Part shown: one piece after another, positions 35,299-42,544 of the stretch
Layout of the letters: each line of letters starts with the position of its first letter
Numbering within the stretch: the stretch's first letter is position 1
From: Butyricimonas synergistica DSM 23225
GTDB lineage: Bacteria; Bacteroidota; Bacteroidia; Bacteroidales; Marinifilaceae
Length of the DNA: 64,000 bases
Direction: 5' to 3'
NCBI RefSeq assembly: GCF_000379665.1
Contig: NZ_KB903367.1
Location: 248,001-312,000, forward strand
Translations under genes and position numbers: made by a program
Notes under the pieces: generated by a model
What the model saw: the letters and a program-made list of their open reading frames with translations, nothing else
Database searches by the model: none
Told to the model about the DNA's origin: nothing

Positions 35299-35994
35299 AT
35301 GAAGAAGATCGGTATAATTGTAGCCATGACCCAAGAATACGGTCTGGTAAAATCTTTACTTAGCGGGGGAAAAGAACGTTTACTGCGGGGTATCCCTTTC
35401 ACGGAAGGACGTATGGGAGAGGTCGAAGTTGTGCTGGCGAAAAGCGGTATCGGTAAGGTATGCGCAGCAGTCGGGACGATAGAGATGATCCGGGAATATG
35501 CCCCGGATGTGATTGTAAACACTGGAGTTGCCGGAGGAATTGATCCGTTGACTCGGGTAATGGATATCGTGATCGGGGAGAATATGGTTTACCACGACGT
35601 GTGGTGCGGCGAGGGAAACGAGTACGGGCAGGTGCAGGGATTGCCAGCTCGTTTTGTTTCGGATAAGAAGTTGTACGAACAGGCTTTATCCGTCGAGCAT
35701 GACGGGAATGTCTACGGGGGATTGATTTGCAGTGGAGATCGCTTCGTGACGGACAAGGAGGAGTTGATCGAAATTAAAAAGCGTTTCCCGGAAGGTCTGG
35801 CGGTAGACATGGAATCGACATCTATCGCGCAAGTGTGTTACTTGTGTGGTGTCTCGTTCTTGAGTTATCGTATTATCAGCGACACGCCGGGAGTGAAAGA
35901 TCATTACAATCAATACTTGAATTTCTGGGAAGAGGCACCCAAGCGTTCTTTCGAGATGATCAGAAAGCTAATTACCGTTTTGTCTGAAGAATAG
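35299..35994 (+). CDS. mtnN: 5'-methylthioadenosine/S-adenosylhomocysteine nucleosidase
   Basis: A 231-residue enzyme that splits adenine from S-adenosylhomocysteine and methylthioadenosine. The start KKIGIIVAMTQEYGLVKSLL holds the conserved catalytic Glu region. The nucleoside-binding motif AVDMESTSIAQVCYL (Glu of MES) and the catalytic Asp in SDTPG (about 194-198) are present. It sits 3 bases before luxS, making the classic Pfs-LuxS route from SAH to homocysteine and DPD (AI-2 precursor). Length is standard. Confidence 0.94.
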   Translation: MKKIGIIVAMTQEYGLVKSLLSGGKERLLRGIPFTEGRMGEVEVVLAKSGIGKVCAAVGTIEMIREYAPDVIVNTGVAGGIDPLTRVMDIVIGENMVYHDVWCGEGNEYGQVQGLPARFVSDKKLYEQALSVEHDGNVYGGLICSGDRFVTDKEELIEIKKRFPEGLAVDMESTSIAQVCYLCGVSFLSYRIISDTPGVKDHYNQYLNFWEEAPKRSFEMIRKLITVLSEE

Positions 35995-35997
35995 AAT

Positions 35998-36480
35998 ATG
36001 AAAAAGATACCTAGTTTTACAATAGACCACCTTCGCCTGTTACGAGGAATTTACGTGTCCCGTAAAGATTACGTGGGGGATGACGTGATCACGACGTTTG
36101 ATATACGCATGAAAGAACCTAACCGGGAACCCGTGCTGGGGCAGGGTGAGTTGCACACGATAGAGCATCTTGCCGCTACTTATTTGCGAAATCACCCGAC
36201 GTGGGGCGATAAGATTATCTTCTGGGGACCAATGGGATGCTGCACGGGCAATTATTTTTTGATGAAAGGGAATTTGACCTCTCGTGATATCGTGGAATTG
36301 ATGCGGGAGACCTTCCGTTTTATTCGTGATTTTGAAGGCGAAGTGCCCGGTGTGGCAGCAAAGGATTGTGGAAATTATTTGTTACATAATTTGCCGATGG
36401 CGAAATACGAGGCGGCAAAATACCTGACAGAGGTACTGGATGTGATTGAGGAGAAAAATTTGATATACCCGGCAGAATGA
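35998..36480 (+). CDS. luxS: S-ribosylhomocysteine lyase LuxS
   Basis: The 160-residue enzyme converts S-ribosylhomocysteine to homocysteine and DPD. The metal-binding motif is H53-T-I-E56-H57. The catalytic Cys is C81 in MGCCTGNY, and the third metal ligand is C124 in KDCGNYLLHNLPMAKYEA. A second Cys (C82) follows the catalytic one, where Arg is usual. The stop codon overlaps the znuA start by four bases (ATGA), so this metal enzyme is coupled to a metal importer. Whether AI-2 is used as a signal cannot be told. Confidence 0.95.
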   Translation: MKKIPSFTIDHLRLLRGIYVSRKDYVGDDVITTFDIRMKEPNREPVLGQGELHTIEHLAATYLRNHPTWGDKIIFWGPMGCCTGNYFLMKGNLTSRDIVELMRETFRFIRDFEGEVPGVAAKDCGNYLLHNLPMAKYEAAKYLTEVLDVIEEKNLIYPAE

Positions 36481-37355
36481 AAATAGGAATATTTTTGATT
36501 TCGGTAGTCTTGTTGTGGGCTTGTGGAGAGAACAAGGATAGGGAGAAAACGATCAGCGTGAGCATTTTGCCTCAGCGTTATTTCGTGGAGCGTATTGCGG
36601 GGGATCTCGTGAATGTGAACGTGATGATTCCCCCAGGAGCCAATCCTGCCGTGAGTGACCTGAATACCGAGCAATTGAAGGCTTTGCATAATAGTTCTAT
36701 CTATTTTGCCGTGGGATACCTGCCATTCGAGGTAAGCAACTTGTATCCTTTTTTGGAGAAGCAGGAGAAACATATTCAACTTGTGAAGCAATCCGAAGGG
36801 ATGAATCTGGAAGAAGGGGCTTGTGACCACGACCACGATCATGGTAGCCATGAGCATGACCACGCGGCTAATTTTGATCCTCACGTGTGGATGTCGCCAA
36901 AGTACGCGGAGATGATGGCTCAGACGATATGTAAAGTATTGTCTGAAAAGTTCCCGGAGAAGAAGGCTGAATTTGAGAAGAATCTCATGCAGTTCAAGCA
37001 AGAGATTGACAGCGTTGACGCAGAAGCCCGGCGGATTATTCCGGCAAAGCAGAATAAGACTTTTTTGATATACCACCCGGCACTTACCTATTTTGCTAAA
37101 GATTACGGGATGGAACAGATCGCAATCGAGGATGAAGGAAAAGAACCTAACCCGACACATCTCAAATCGGTGATCGATACCTGTCGGGCAAAAGGCATAA
37201 AGATTGTATTTATTCAAAATCAGTTTGACGTGGCAAATGCTAAATCGGTTGCCCGGGAGATTGATGGAGAGGTCATTGCTATCGATCCGTTGAATGCGGA
37301 TTGGAAAAAAGAGATGGAATCGTTGCTTCAGATTATAGAACAAAAAATGAAATAA
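36477..37355 (+). CDS. znuA: Zinc/manganese ABC transporter solute-binding lipoprotein ZnuA-like
   Basis: The 292-residue cluster A-I binding protein has a lipoprotein signal ending LLWAC. Expected metal ligands lie in GANPAVSDL-type and GYLPFEVSN regions, in HVWMSPKYAEMMA, in FLIYHPALTYFAKDYG and near AIDPLNADW. A His/Asp-rich loop (CDHDHDHGSHEHDHAANFDP, about 117-137) favours zinc. It captures metal in the periplasm for ZnuBC. It overlaps luxS by four bases and precedes znuC by three. Confidence 0.9.
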   Translation: MKIGIFLISVVLLWACGENKDREKTISVSILPQRYFVERIAGDLVNVNVMIPPGANPAVSDLNTEQLKALHNSSIYFAVGYLPFEVSNLYPFLEKQEKHIQLVKQSEGMNLEEGACDHDHDHGSHEHDHAANFDPHVWMSPKYAEMMAQTICKVLSEKFPEKKAEFEKNLMQFKQEIDSVDAEARRIIPAKQNKTFLIYHPALTYFAKDYGMEQIAIEDEGKEPNPTHLKSVIDTCRAKGIKIVFIQNQFDVANAKSVAREIDGEVIAIDPLNADWKKEMESLLQIIEQKMK

Positions 37356-37358
37356 CCG

Positions 37359-38114
37359 ATGAAAGAAATTCTGGAATTGAAGGATATTTCGGCGGGGTAC
37401 GAGCAGACAACCGTGTTGCAGGGAGTGAATGTGGCGATTCGGGAGAAAGACTTTATCGGGATTATCGGACCGAACGGGGGAGGGAAAACAACGTTATTGA
37501 AGGTTATACTCGGGTTGATAAAACCTTTTTCCGGAAAAATTGTTTATCATACATCAAAACAATCACTGTTTGGGTATTTGCCCCAGAATAGTAAGTTTGA
37601 TGCCCGTTTCCCGATCAGCGTGAAGGAAGTCGTGATGTCGGGGTTGATGTCCGAGAAAGGGATATTTCGTTCTTACACGAAAGCAGACAGGGTGAAGGTG
37701 GAAGAGATTCTGGAAAAGTATGGAATGGGAGAGTATAAGAACCGATCGATCGGGGAACTTTCCGGGGGACAGATGCAGCGGGTGTTCTTGTGTCGGGCGA
37801 TTATATCCTCCCCGAAAATACTGATATTGGATGAGCCGTCCACTTACGTGGATTCTAATTTCGAGATTGAGTTTTATTCTTTGTTAAAAGAATTGAATGA
37901 GAGAATGAGCATCGTGATGGTTTCGCACGATTTGGGAACTATTTGTTCTTACGTGAAGACCATTGCTTGCGTGAACCGGGGATTGCATTACCACGAGTCG
38001 AATTTGATTACTCCGGAACAGTTGAAGTTATACAACTGCCCGATAGAACTGATCTCTCATGGAACGGTACCACATAGGGTGCTGTTGAATCACGATAAAT
38101 CAATTGAAAATTGA
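37359..38114 (+). CDS. znuC: Zinc/manganese ABC transporter ATP-binding protein ZnuC-like
   Basis: A 251-residue ABC ATPase. Walker A is GPNGGGKTTLL (about 37-47), the Q-loop GYLPQNS, the signature LSGGQMQR, Walker B ILILDEPST and the H-loop SHD. It powers metal import through ZnuB. It lies between znuA and znuB in one operon. The signature and length fit the metal-chelate subgroup. Confidence 0.92.
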   Translation: MKEILELKDISAGYEQTTVLQGVNVAIREKDFIGIIGPNGGGKTTLLKVILGLIKPFSGKIVYHTSKQSLFGYLPQNSKFDARFPISVKEVVMSGLMSEKGIFRSYTKADRVKVEEILEKYGMGEYKNRSIGELSGGQMQRVFLCRAIISSPKILILDEPSTYVDSNFEIEFYSLLKELNERMSIVMVSHDLGTICSYVKTIACVNRGLHYHESNLITPEQLKLYNCPIELISHGTVPHRVLLNHDKSIEN

Positions 38115-38174
38115 AAAAGAAAAGCAGGTTTTCGTGTGATAGGAATCTAAAATTGTAAATCTAAAATTACCAAA

Positions 38175-38975
38175 GTGTTTGAATTATTAAGATACGATTT
38201 TTTTCAGAATGCAATATTGTGCACGATATTGATCGGGGTGAGTTGTGGATTGATCGGGACGTATATTGTTGCGAAACGTATGGTTTTCATCAGTGGGGGA
38301 ATCACGCACGCTTCTTTTGGGGGCTTGGGCTTGGCTTATTTCTTGGGTTTGTCACCTCTTTTTGGGGCTGCCGTGTTTGCTTTAGCTGCCGCATTTTGTA
38401 TATTGTACCTTTCGGATAATAAGCGGTTTAAAGAAGATTCATTGATCGGGATCTTTTGGTCGGCAGGAATGGCGATAGGAGTGTTGTTCATTTATTTAAC
38501 TCCGGGATACGCTCCTAATTTACTATCATACTTGTTCGGTAATATACTCACGGTGACGGGAGAACAGGTGATTTTGTCCGGAGTCCTATGCTTGGCGATT
38601 ATCTTGTTTTTTGCGAAGTTTTATCGCCCCTTGTTTTATGTCGCTTTTGATAAAGAATACAGCCGGACTCATTTTGTAGCTTTAAATGGATTGGAGGTTG
38701 GTATAACTGCATTGATAGCTTTGTGTATTGTAGTATGCATGAAATTGGCGGGGATTATTCTTGTGATCTCTTACTTAACAATGCCACAAGCGATAGCCGG
38801 AATGTTTTACAAGAACTTCACGAAGCAGTTGGTACTCTCCACGATCGTCAGTTGCGGGGGGTCTATCATCGGACTTTTTGCATCTGCGGCATTGAAACTA
38901 CCTTCTGGGGCAACGATTGTTCTTTGCTTCCTGTTGATTTTTATTGTTTGTTATGTCCTGCGGCGACGTAAATAA
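38175..38975 (+). CDS. znuB: Zinc/manganese ABC transporter permease ZnuB-like
   Basis: The 266-residue inner-membrane protein has about eight hydrophobic segments and the family motif RMVFISGGITHASFGGLGLA. The GTG at 38175 is the likely start; the first Met-coding alternatives would cut the first helix. It forms the channel for ZnuAC. It is 60 bases behind znuC, the gap holding a copy of the genome's AT-rich 'aatctaaaatt' filler. Confidence 0.9.
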   Translation: MFELLRYDFFQNAILCTILIGVSCGLIGTYIVAKRMVFISGGITHASFGGLGLAYFLGLSPLFGAAVFALAAAFCILYLSDNKRFKEDSLIGIFWSAGMAIGVLFIYLTPGYAPNLLSYLFGNILTVTGEQVILSGVLCLAIILFFAKFYRPLFYVAFDKEYSRTHFVALNGLEVGITALIALCIVVCMKLAGIILVISYLTMPQAIAGMFYKNFTKQLVLSTIVSCGGSIIGLFASAALKLPSGATIVLCFLLIFIVCYVLRRRK

Positions 38976-38989
38976 TTCTGAATTAGATT

Positions 38990-39033
38990 ATAAAGTCTAT
39001 CGTGTTGTTATGGCTTTGAACAATAGACTTTAT
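38990..39033. terminator. Inverted repeat between znuB and the convergent YjdI-like gene
   Basis: Eleven-bp perfect arms (ATAAAGTCTAT and ATAGACTTTAT) have a 22-base spacer. It lies between two convergent genes, so it may work as a bidirectional terminator. The long loop and lack of a T-run make this weak. Confidence 0.4.
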
Positions 39034-39047
39034 GGACTTCTGGCACC

Positions 39048-39263
39048 TTATTTATTCATCCGGTAACTCAATGCGCCGGAAGGACATTTTTTGATTTGTG
39101 CGATTAGTTCTTCCGTTGTTGCATTTTCAATTTTTATCCAGGGACGTTCTTGCGGGTTATATACTTTGGGTAGTGTTTTGACGCAAATACCTGAATGTTG
39201 GCAAATACTGGGTTGCCAGATGATAGTTAACTCTCCGTTCGTGTATTCAATTTTCTTGTCCAT
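39048..39263 (-). CDS. YjdI-like small 4Fe-4S mono-cluster protein
   Basis: The start at 39263 (MDKKIEYTNGELTIIWQP) gives 71 residues. A longer open frame upstream overlaps the neighbouring gene and is unlikely. The sequence holds three Cys in the order CxxxxxC (ICQHSGICVKTLP) and KCPSGALSYR, the pattern of the divergent mono-cluster ferredoxin family that includes E. coli YjdI. Its redox or storage role is not known. It lies 11 bases behind a YjdJ-like acetyltransferase gene, the same pair order as seen in other bacteria. Confidence 0.8.
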   Translation of the reverse strand: MDKKIEYTNGELTIIWQPSICQHSGICVKTLPKVYNPQERPWIKIENATTEELIAQIKKCPSGALSYRMNK

Positions 39264-39274
39264 GTTGTTTTGAT

Positions 39275-39577
39275 TTATTTGATGTTTATACCTCTCATGA
39301 CAATGCGCCTCCATTCGGGATGCTTTTTGATATAGGCAGCCACGAAGGGGCAAAGTGGTACCAGACGCAATCCCTGGCGTTCAATATCTTGAAGCGTTTT
39401 TTCTACAAGCTGGCTTCCAATGCCTTTGCCTTCCAGTTCGTGCGGTACTTCCGTGTGGGTGAGATAAATTTCTCCGTTGATTGATTTTATATACTCTATT
39501 TTGGGTGTATAATTACCGATGCGGAACTCATACTGTTGACGGTGTACATCATCTTTTAATTCATAATCCTCTGTCAT
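39275..39577 (-). CDS. YjdJ-like small GNAT-fold N-acetyltransferase
   Basis: The 100-residue protein matches the short acetyltransferase family related to YjdJ and NATD1. Motifs are YIKSINGEIYLTHTEVPHEL, the acetyl-CoA loop EGKGIGSQLVEKTL and the end PLCPFVAAYIKKHPEWRRIV. It probably transfers an acetyl group from acetyl-CoA to an unknown small acceptor. It forms a two-gene unit with the mono-cluster ferredoxin downstream. Confidence 0.85.
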   Translation of the reverse strand: MTEDYELKDDVHRQQYEFRIGNYTPKIEYIKSINGEIYLTHTEVPHELEGKGIGSQLVEKTLQDIERQGLRLVPLCPFVAAYIKKHPEWRRIVMRGINIK

Positions 39578-39809
39578 AACCTTGAATTTTAATGTTTAAT
39601 GTAAATTAAACGTGTGAGATGTGGATTTTGTTTTAGTTTCGCTTGCGAATTTATGGTGTTTGACATCTCAAGAGTATAGTGTTCTACCTGATATGTTTTA
39701 CCGTCAGTAGCGGTTGGTGCAAATTTTGCGACAACTGAAATTTCCTGTAAGCAGGAGTGATAAAGAAAAAATGTTGCTAACCGGGAAGGGGGAGGGCTTT
39801 TGTAAAATA

Positions 39810-39841
39810 GATGGGGTGTCAAACTGATTTGGCACCCCATC
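39810..39841 (-). terminator. Hairpin terminator after iorB
   Basis: Fourteen-bp arms (GATGGGGTGTCAAA with TTTGGCACCCCATC, one wobble) surround a 4-base loop. On the minus strand the hairpin is followed by CTATTTTAC. It starts ten bases past the iorB stop codon. Confidence 0.75.
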
Positions 39842-39851
39842 ATTGATCCGA

Positions 39852-40439
39852 TTATTTAATGTAGTTTTGTGCGAATTCACGTCCGGCACGCAATGCCTTG
39901 AGGTTCATTTCCACTATATCGGCTCCTTTGCGTTCGAAGATGGCAGTAATACCTTTTTCGAGGTATTCGAAAGGAATTTCGATGAAAGGAGAAGCGGCAC
40001 CCAACATCACGAAGTTGCTGGCACGAACGTTTCCGGCAGCCTCTTTAGCGATACTGTCTGCGTCGATGATTACCTGGTGGGGAAGTGCTTTTAATGTTGC
40101 CATCAAAGTAGCTTCTTCCGGGTAGTTCGGGATATTGATAAATGGGGTAGAGTTGGTTACCACGTATCCGCCTTGTTTCAGGAAGGGCAAATAGCGCAAC
40201 GCTTCCATGGGCTCTACCGAAAGGATGATGTCGGCAGTTCCTTTGGCGATCAGGTCAGAGAATATCGGTTTGTCGGAGATTCTCATGAAAGACTGTACAT
40301 CACCTCCGCGTTGGCTCATTCCGTGAGTTTCCGCTTGTTTCATGTACAGGTTATTGTTGAGGGCGGCAGACCCCAGTGCTGCAGCAATGGAAAGGATACC
40401 TTGTCCGCCTACACCCGCTAATATCATATCTGTCTTCAT
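39852..40439 (-). CDS. iorB: Indolepyruvate oxidoreductase, beta subunit
   Basis: The ATG at 40439 gives 195 residues starting MKTDMILAGVGGQGILSIAA, the usual gamma-domain start; the longer frame upstream is repeat filler. Further motifs are KQAETHGMSQRGGDVQSFMR and NSTPFINIPNYPEE. With IorA it oxidises indolepyruvate and other aryl-pyruvates to aryl-acetyl-CoA, reducing ferredoxin. It follows iorA on the same strand with a 118-base gap holding AT-rich filler. Confidence 0.92.
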   Translation of the reverse strand: MKTDMILAGVGGQGILSIAAALGSAALNNNLYMKQAETHGMSQRGGDVQSFMRISDKPIFSDLIAKGTADIILSVEPMEALRYLPFLKQGGYVVTNSTPFINIPNYPEEATLMATLKALPHQVIIDADSIAKEAAGNVRASNFVMLGAASPFIEIPFEYLEKGITAIFERKGADIVEMNLKALRAGREFAQNYIK

Positions 40440-40557
40440 AATTTTGAATTTTAAATTTAATAATTCTGTGATTAGGTGATTTCCGATTCCGTGATTCATA
40501 TTTATAATAGTAATCTCTGAATCATAAATCATTAAATCACTGAATGTTTAGATCAAT

Positions 40558-42150
40558 TTATTTTTTCTTTTTCTTGGCGTCTCTGGAGGCTTTTTGGACA
40601 CATACCCTTCTCGGGATGATGACAGATACCCCCTTGTACTCGATTTCGTCACGGATGATCTTGCACAATTCGTCATGGTTCTTCGGTACGGGAAGCAGTA
40701 CACGGATGTGTTCCGGCTCAACACCGATACCTTTACAGATTGCTTCCAAGTGTCCGAGAGCGGATGACTCTTGTCCTCCGGTCATGGAGATGGATTCGTT
40801 GTCCGAAATGATGATGGTGATATTTGCTTTCTCGTTCACGGCATCCAACAGACCGGTCATACCGGAATGAGTAAATGTTGAGTCGCCGATCACTGAAACG
40901 GCTGGGAACAACCCTGCGTCAGCAGCACCCTTCGCCATCGTGATGGAAGCTCCCATGTCAACGCAAGAGTTGATAGCCTGGAATGGAGGAAGTGCACCTA
41001 ACGTGTAGCAACCGATGTCAGAGAACACGCGAGCGTTCGGGTATTCGGCAACGACAGCGTTCAAAGCTGCATACACATCCCTGTGGCTACATCCCACGCA
41101 AAGGGCTGGTGGGCGAGGAGCTACGATTTCAGGAACCGGGGCGCCTTCAACAGACGAAAGCCCAAATGCTTTTGCCACATGGTCGGGATTCAATTCTCCA
41201 TCTCTCGGGAGTGTTCCGTCCAAACGTCCGTGTACGCATTCTTTTTCCAGGTAACCTTTCAACGCTTCCTCGATAATAGGATAGCCTTCCTCGAGTACAA
41301 GCAATTTCTCTGTGCTTTCGGCTAACTTGGTAATCATTTTTCTCGGGAGCGGGTATTGGCTTACTTTCACTACCGGGTAGGGGCAATTACCTCCGAATAC
41401 TTCCATCAGGTAGTTGTAACCGATTCCGCAAGCGATGATTCCCGTGGATTTGTCAGCGCCGTCGATATATTTGTTATAAGCTGAATTGTCAGACTCTTCT
41501 TCGAATGCGATTTGTTTGTCTAACAGTAATTTGTATCTCTTTCTAGCGATAGCGGGAAGAAGCACGAATTGGCGTTTGTCTTCCGGCAAGCGCATCTCGT
41601 TTTCAGCCTGTGCCTCACGAGGTTCAACTCCGGCGCGGGAGTGAGCCAAACGGGTTGTGATTCTTAATAATACCGGGGTGCCCAACTTCTCCGACAAATC
41701 GAAACCATAACGAGTCATGTCGTATGCTTCTTGTTGGTTGGAAGGTTCTAGGATTGGAATTAAAGCAAATTTACCGTACATGCGGGAATCTTGCTCGTTT
41801 TGAGAAGAGTGCATGGATGGGTCGTCGGCAGCGATAACTACCATACCCCCGTTGGCCCCGGTGATAGCGGCATTCATGAAACAGTCGGCAGCCACGTTCA
41901 TTCCCACGTGTTTCATACATACTAAGGCTCTTTTGCCAGCATAAGACATACCTAGTGCGGTTTCCATAGCCGTTTTTTCATTGGCTGACCACATTCTGTG
42001 AACGTTGCGGGCGATAGCCTGTTTCGATTCTTGAATGTATTCCGTGATCTCTGTTGAAGGGGTTCCCGGGTACGCGAACACGCCGGATATACCTCCGTCT
42101 ATGGCACCTTGTGCAATAGCTTCAACACCTAGTAATAGTTGTTTTTGCAT
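40558..42150 (-). CDS. iorA: Indolepyruvate oxidoreductase, alpha subunit, without the C-terminal ferredoxin domain
   Basis: The 530-residue protein has the pyrimidine-binding half (GVFAYPGTPSTEITEYIQES, ANEKTAMETALGMSYAGKRA). The thiamine-diphosphate half follows (LCVGCSHRDVYAAL, FSDIGCYTLGALPPFQAINS, GDSTFTHSGMTGLLDAVNE). Archaeal IorA proteins are longer and end in a 2[4Fe-4S] ferredoxin module. This one stops right after VIIPRRVCVQKASRDAKKKKK-type sequence, just before that module. Electrons must then leave by another route, unless this shorter form is simply the Bacteroidales norm. It probably degrades aromatic amino acids. Confidence 0.9.
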   Translation of the reverse strand: MQKQLLLGVEAIAQGAIDGGISGVFAYPGTPSTEITEYIQESKQAIARNVHRMWSANEKTAMETALGMSYAGKRALVCMKHVGMNVAADCFMNAAITGANGGMVVIAADDPSMHSSQNEQDSRMYGKFALIPILEPSNQQEAYDMTRYGFDLSEKLGTPVLLRITTRLAHSRAGVEPREAQAENEMRLPEDKRQFVLLPAIARKRYKLLLDKQIAFEEESDNSAYNKYIDGADKSTGIIACGIGYNYLMEVFGGNCPYPVVKVSQYPLPRKMITKLAESTEKLLVLEEGYPIIEEALKGYLEKECVHGRLDGTLPRDGELNPDHVAKAFGLSSVEGAPVPEIVAPRPPALCVGCSHRDVYAALNAVVAEYPNARVFSDIGCYTLGALPPFQAINSCVDMGASITMAKGAADAGLFPAVSVIGDSTFTHSGMTGLLDAVNEKANITIIISDNESISMTGGQESSALGHLEAICKGIGVEPEHIRVLLPVPKNHDELCKIIRDEIEYKGVSVIIPRRVCVQKASRDAKKKKK

Positions 42151-42544
42151 AGTAAAAAGATTATTGATTTTAAGTTATTTGTTTTCTTCTCGTCAAATGC
42201 AACCGTGCGTTGCAGAAATAATTTGTCGGAAATAACGATTCCCGGGCGATTTTTTATAGTCCCCCGAATAATTTTAAAACACCCACGATGTAGGCCAGAA
42301 CGAAATAATACTCCGATGGATCGTACATCACGCTAATTTTTAAAACGTTTTCGATTTTAATTTGCGACGAAGTTAGTATTAATATTTAACAAGAGCAAAT
42401 TTTTTAAACGGAAGTCCGGATAAATTATTTTTCCTACTTTTGCAGTATGGAATAAAAGTTTTCTTATGTTTGTTTTATGTTTTTTTGTATATTAGTGCCC
42501 TTGAATTGGAGTTGACGGATATTTTTACCAACTGATTAAGTATT
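42151..42544. other. 394-base intergenic region between iorA and the SpoIIE-type phosphatase
   Basis: No gene is seen. It holds divergent promoter-like elements near 42368-42399 (for iorA) and 42435-42442 (for the phosphatase gene). The iorA side would have a leader of about 210 bases with a small GCAAC/GTTGC hairpin near 42200-42215. No known riboswitch was recognised. Confidence 0.5.
42368..42399 (-). promoter_or_regulatory. Candidate promoter for iorA
   Basis: On the minus strand TTTG (42396-42399) and TAACTTCG (42368-42375) are 20 bases apart. The -7 element has one mismatch to TAnnTTTG. The same TAACTTCG form occurs before the YqeY gene. The start of iorA is about 210 bases downstream. 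Confidence 0.45.

Noticed and set aside
39589-39843. 84-residue minus-strand open frame between the YjdJ-like gene and iorB
   Set aside because: It overlaps the iorB terminator hairpin, has no plausible start context and encodes no recognisable protein.
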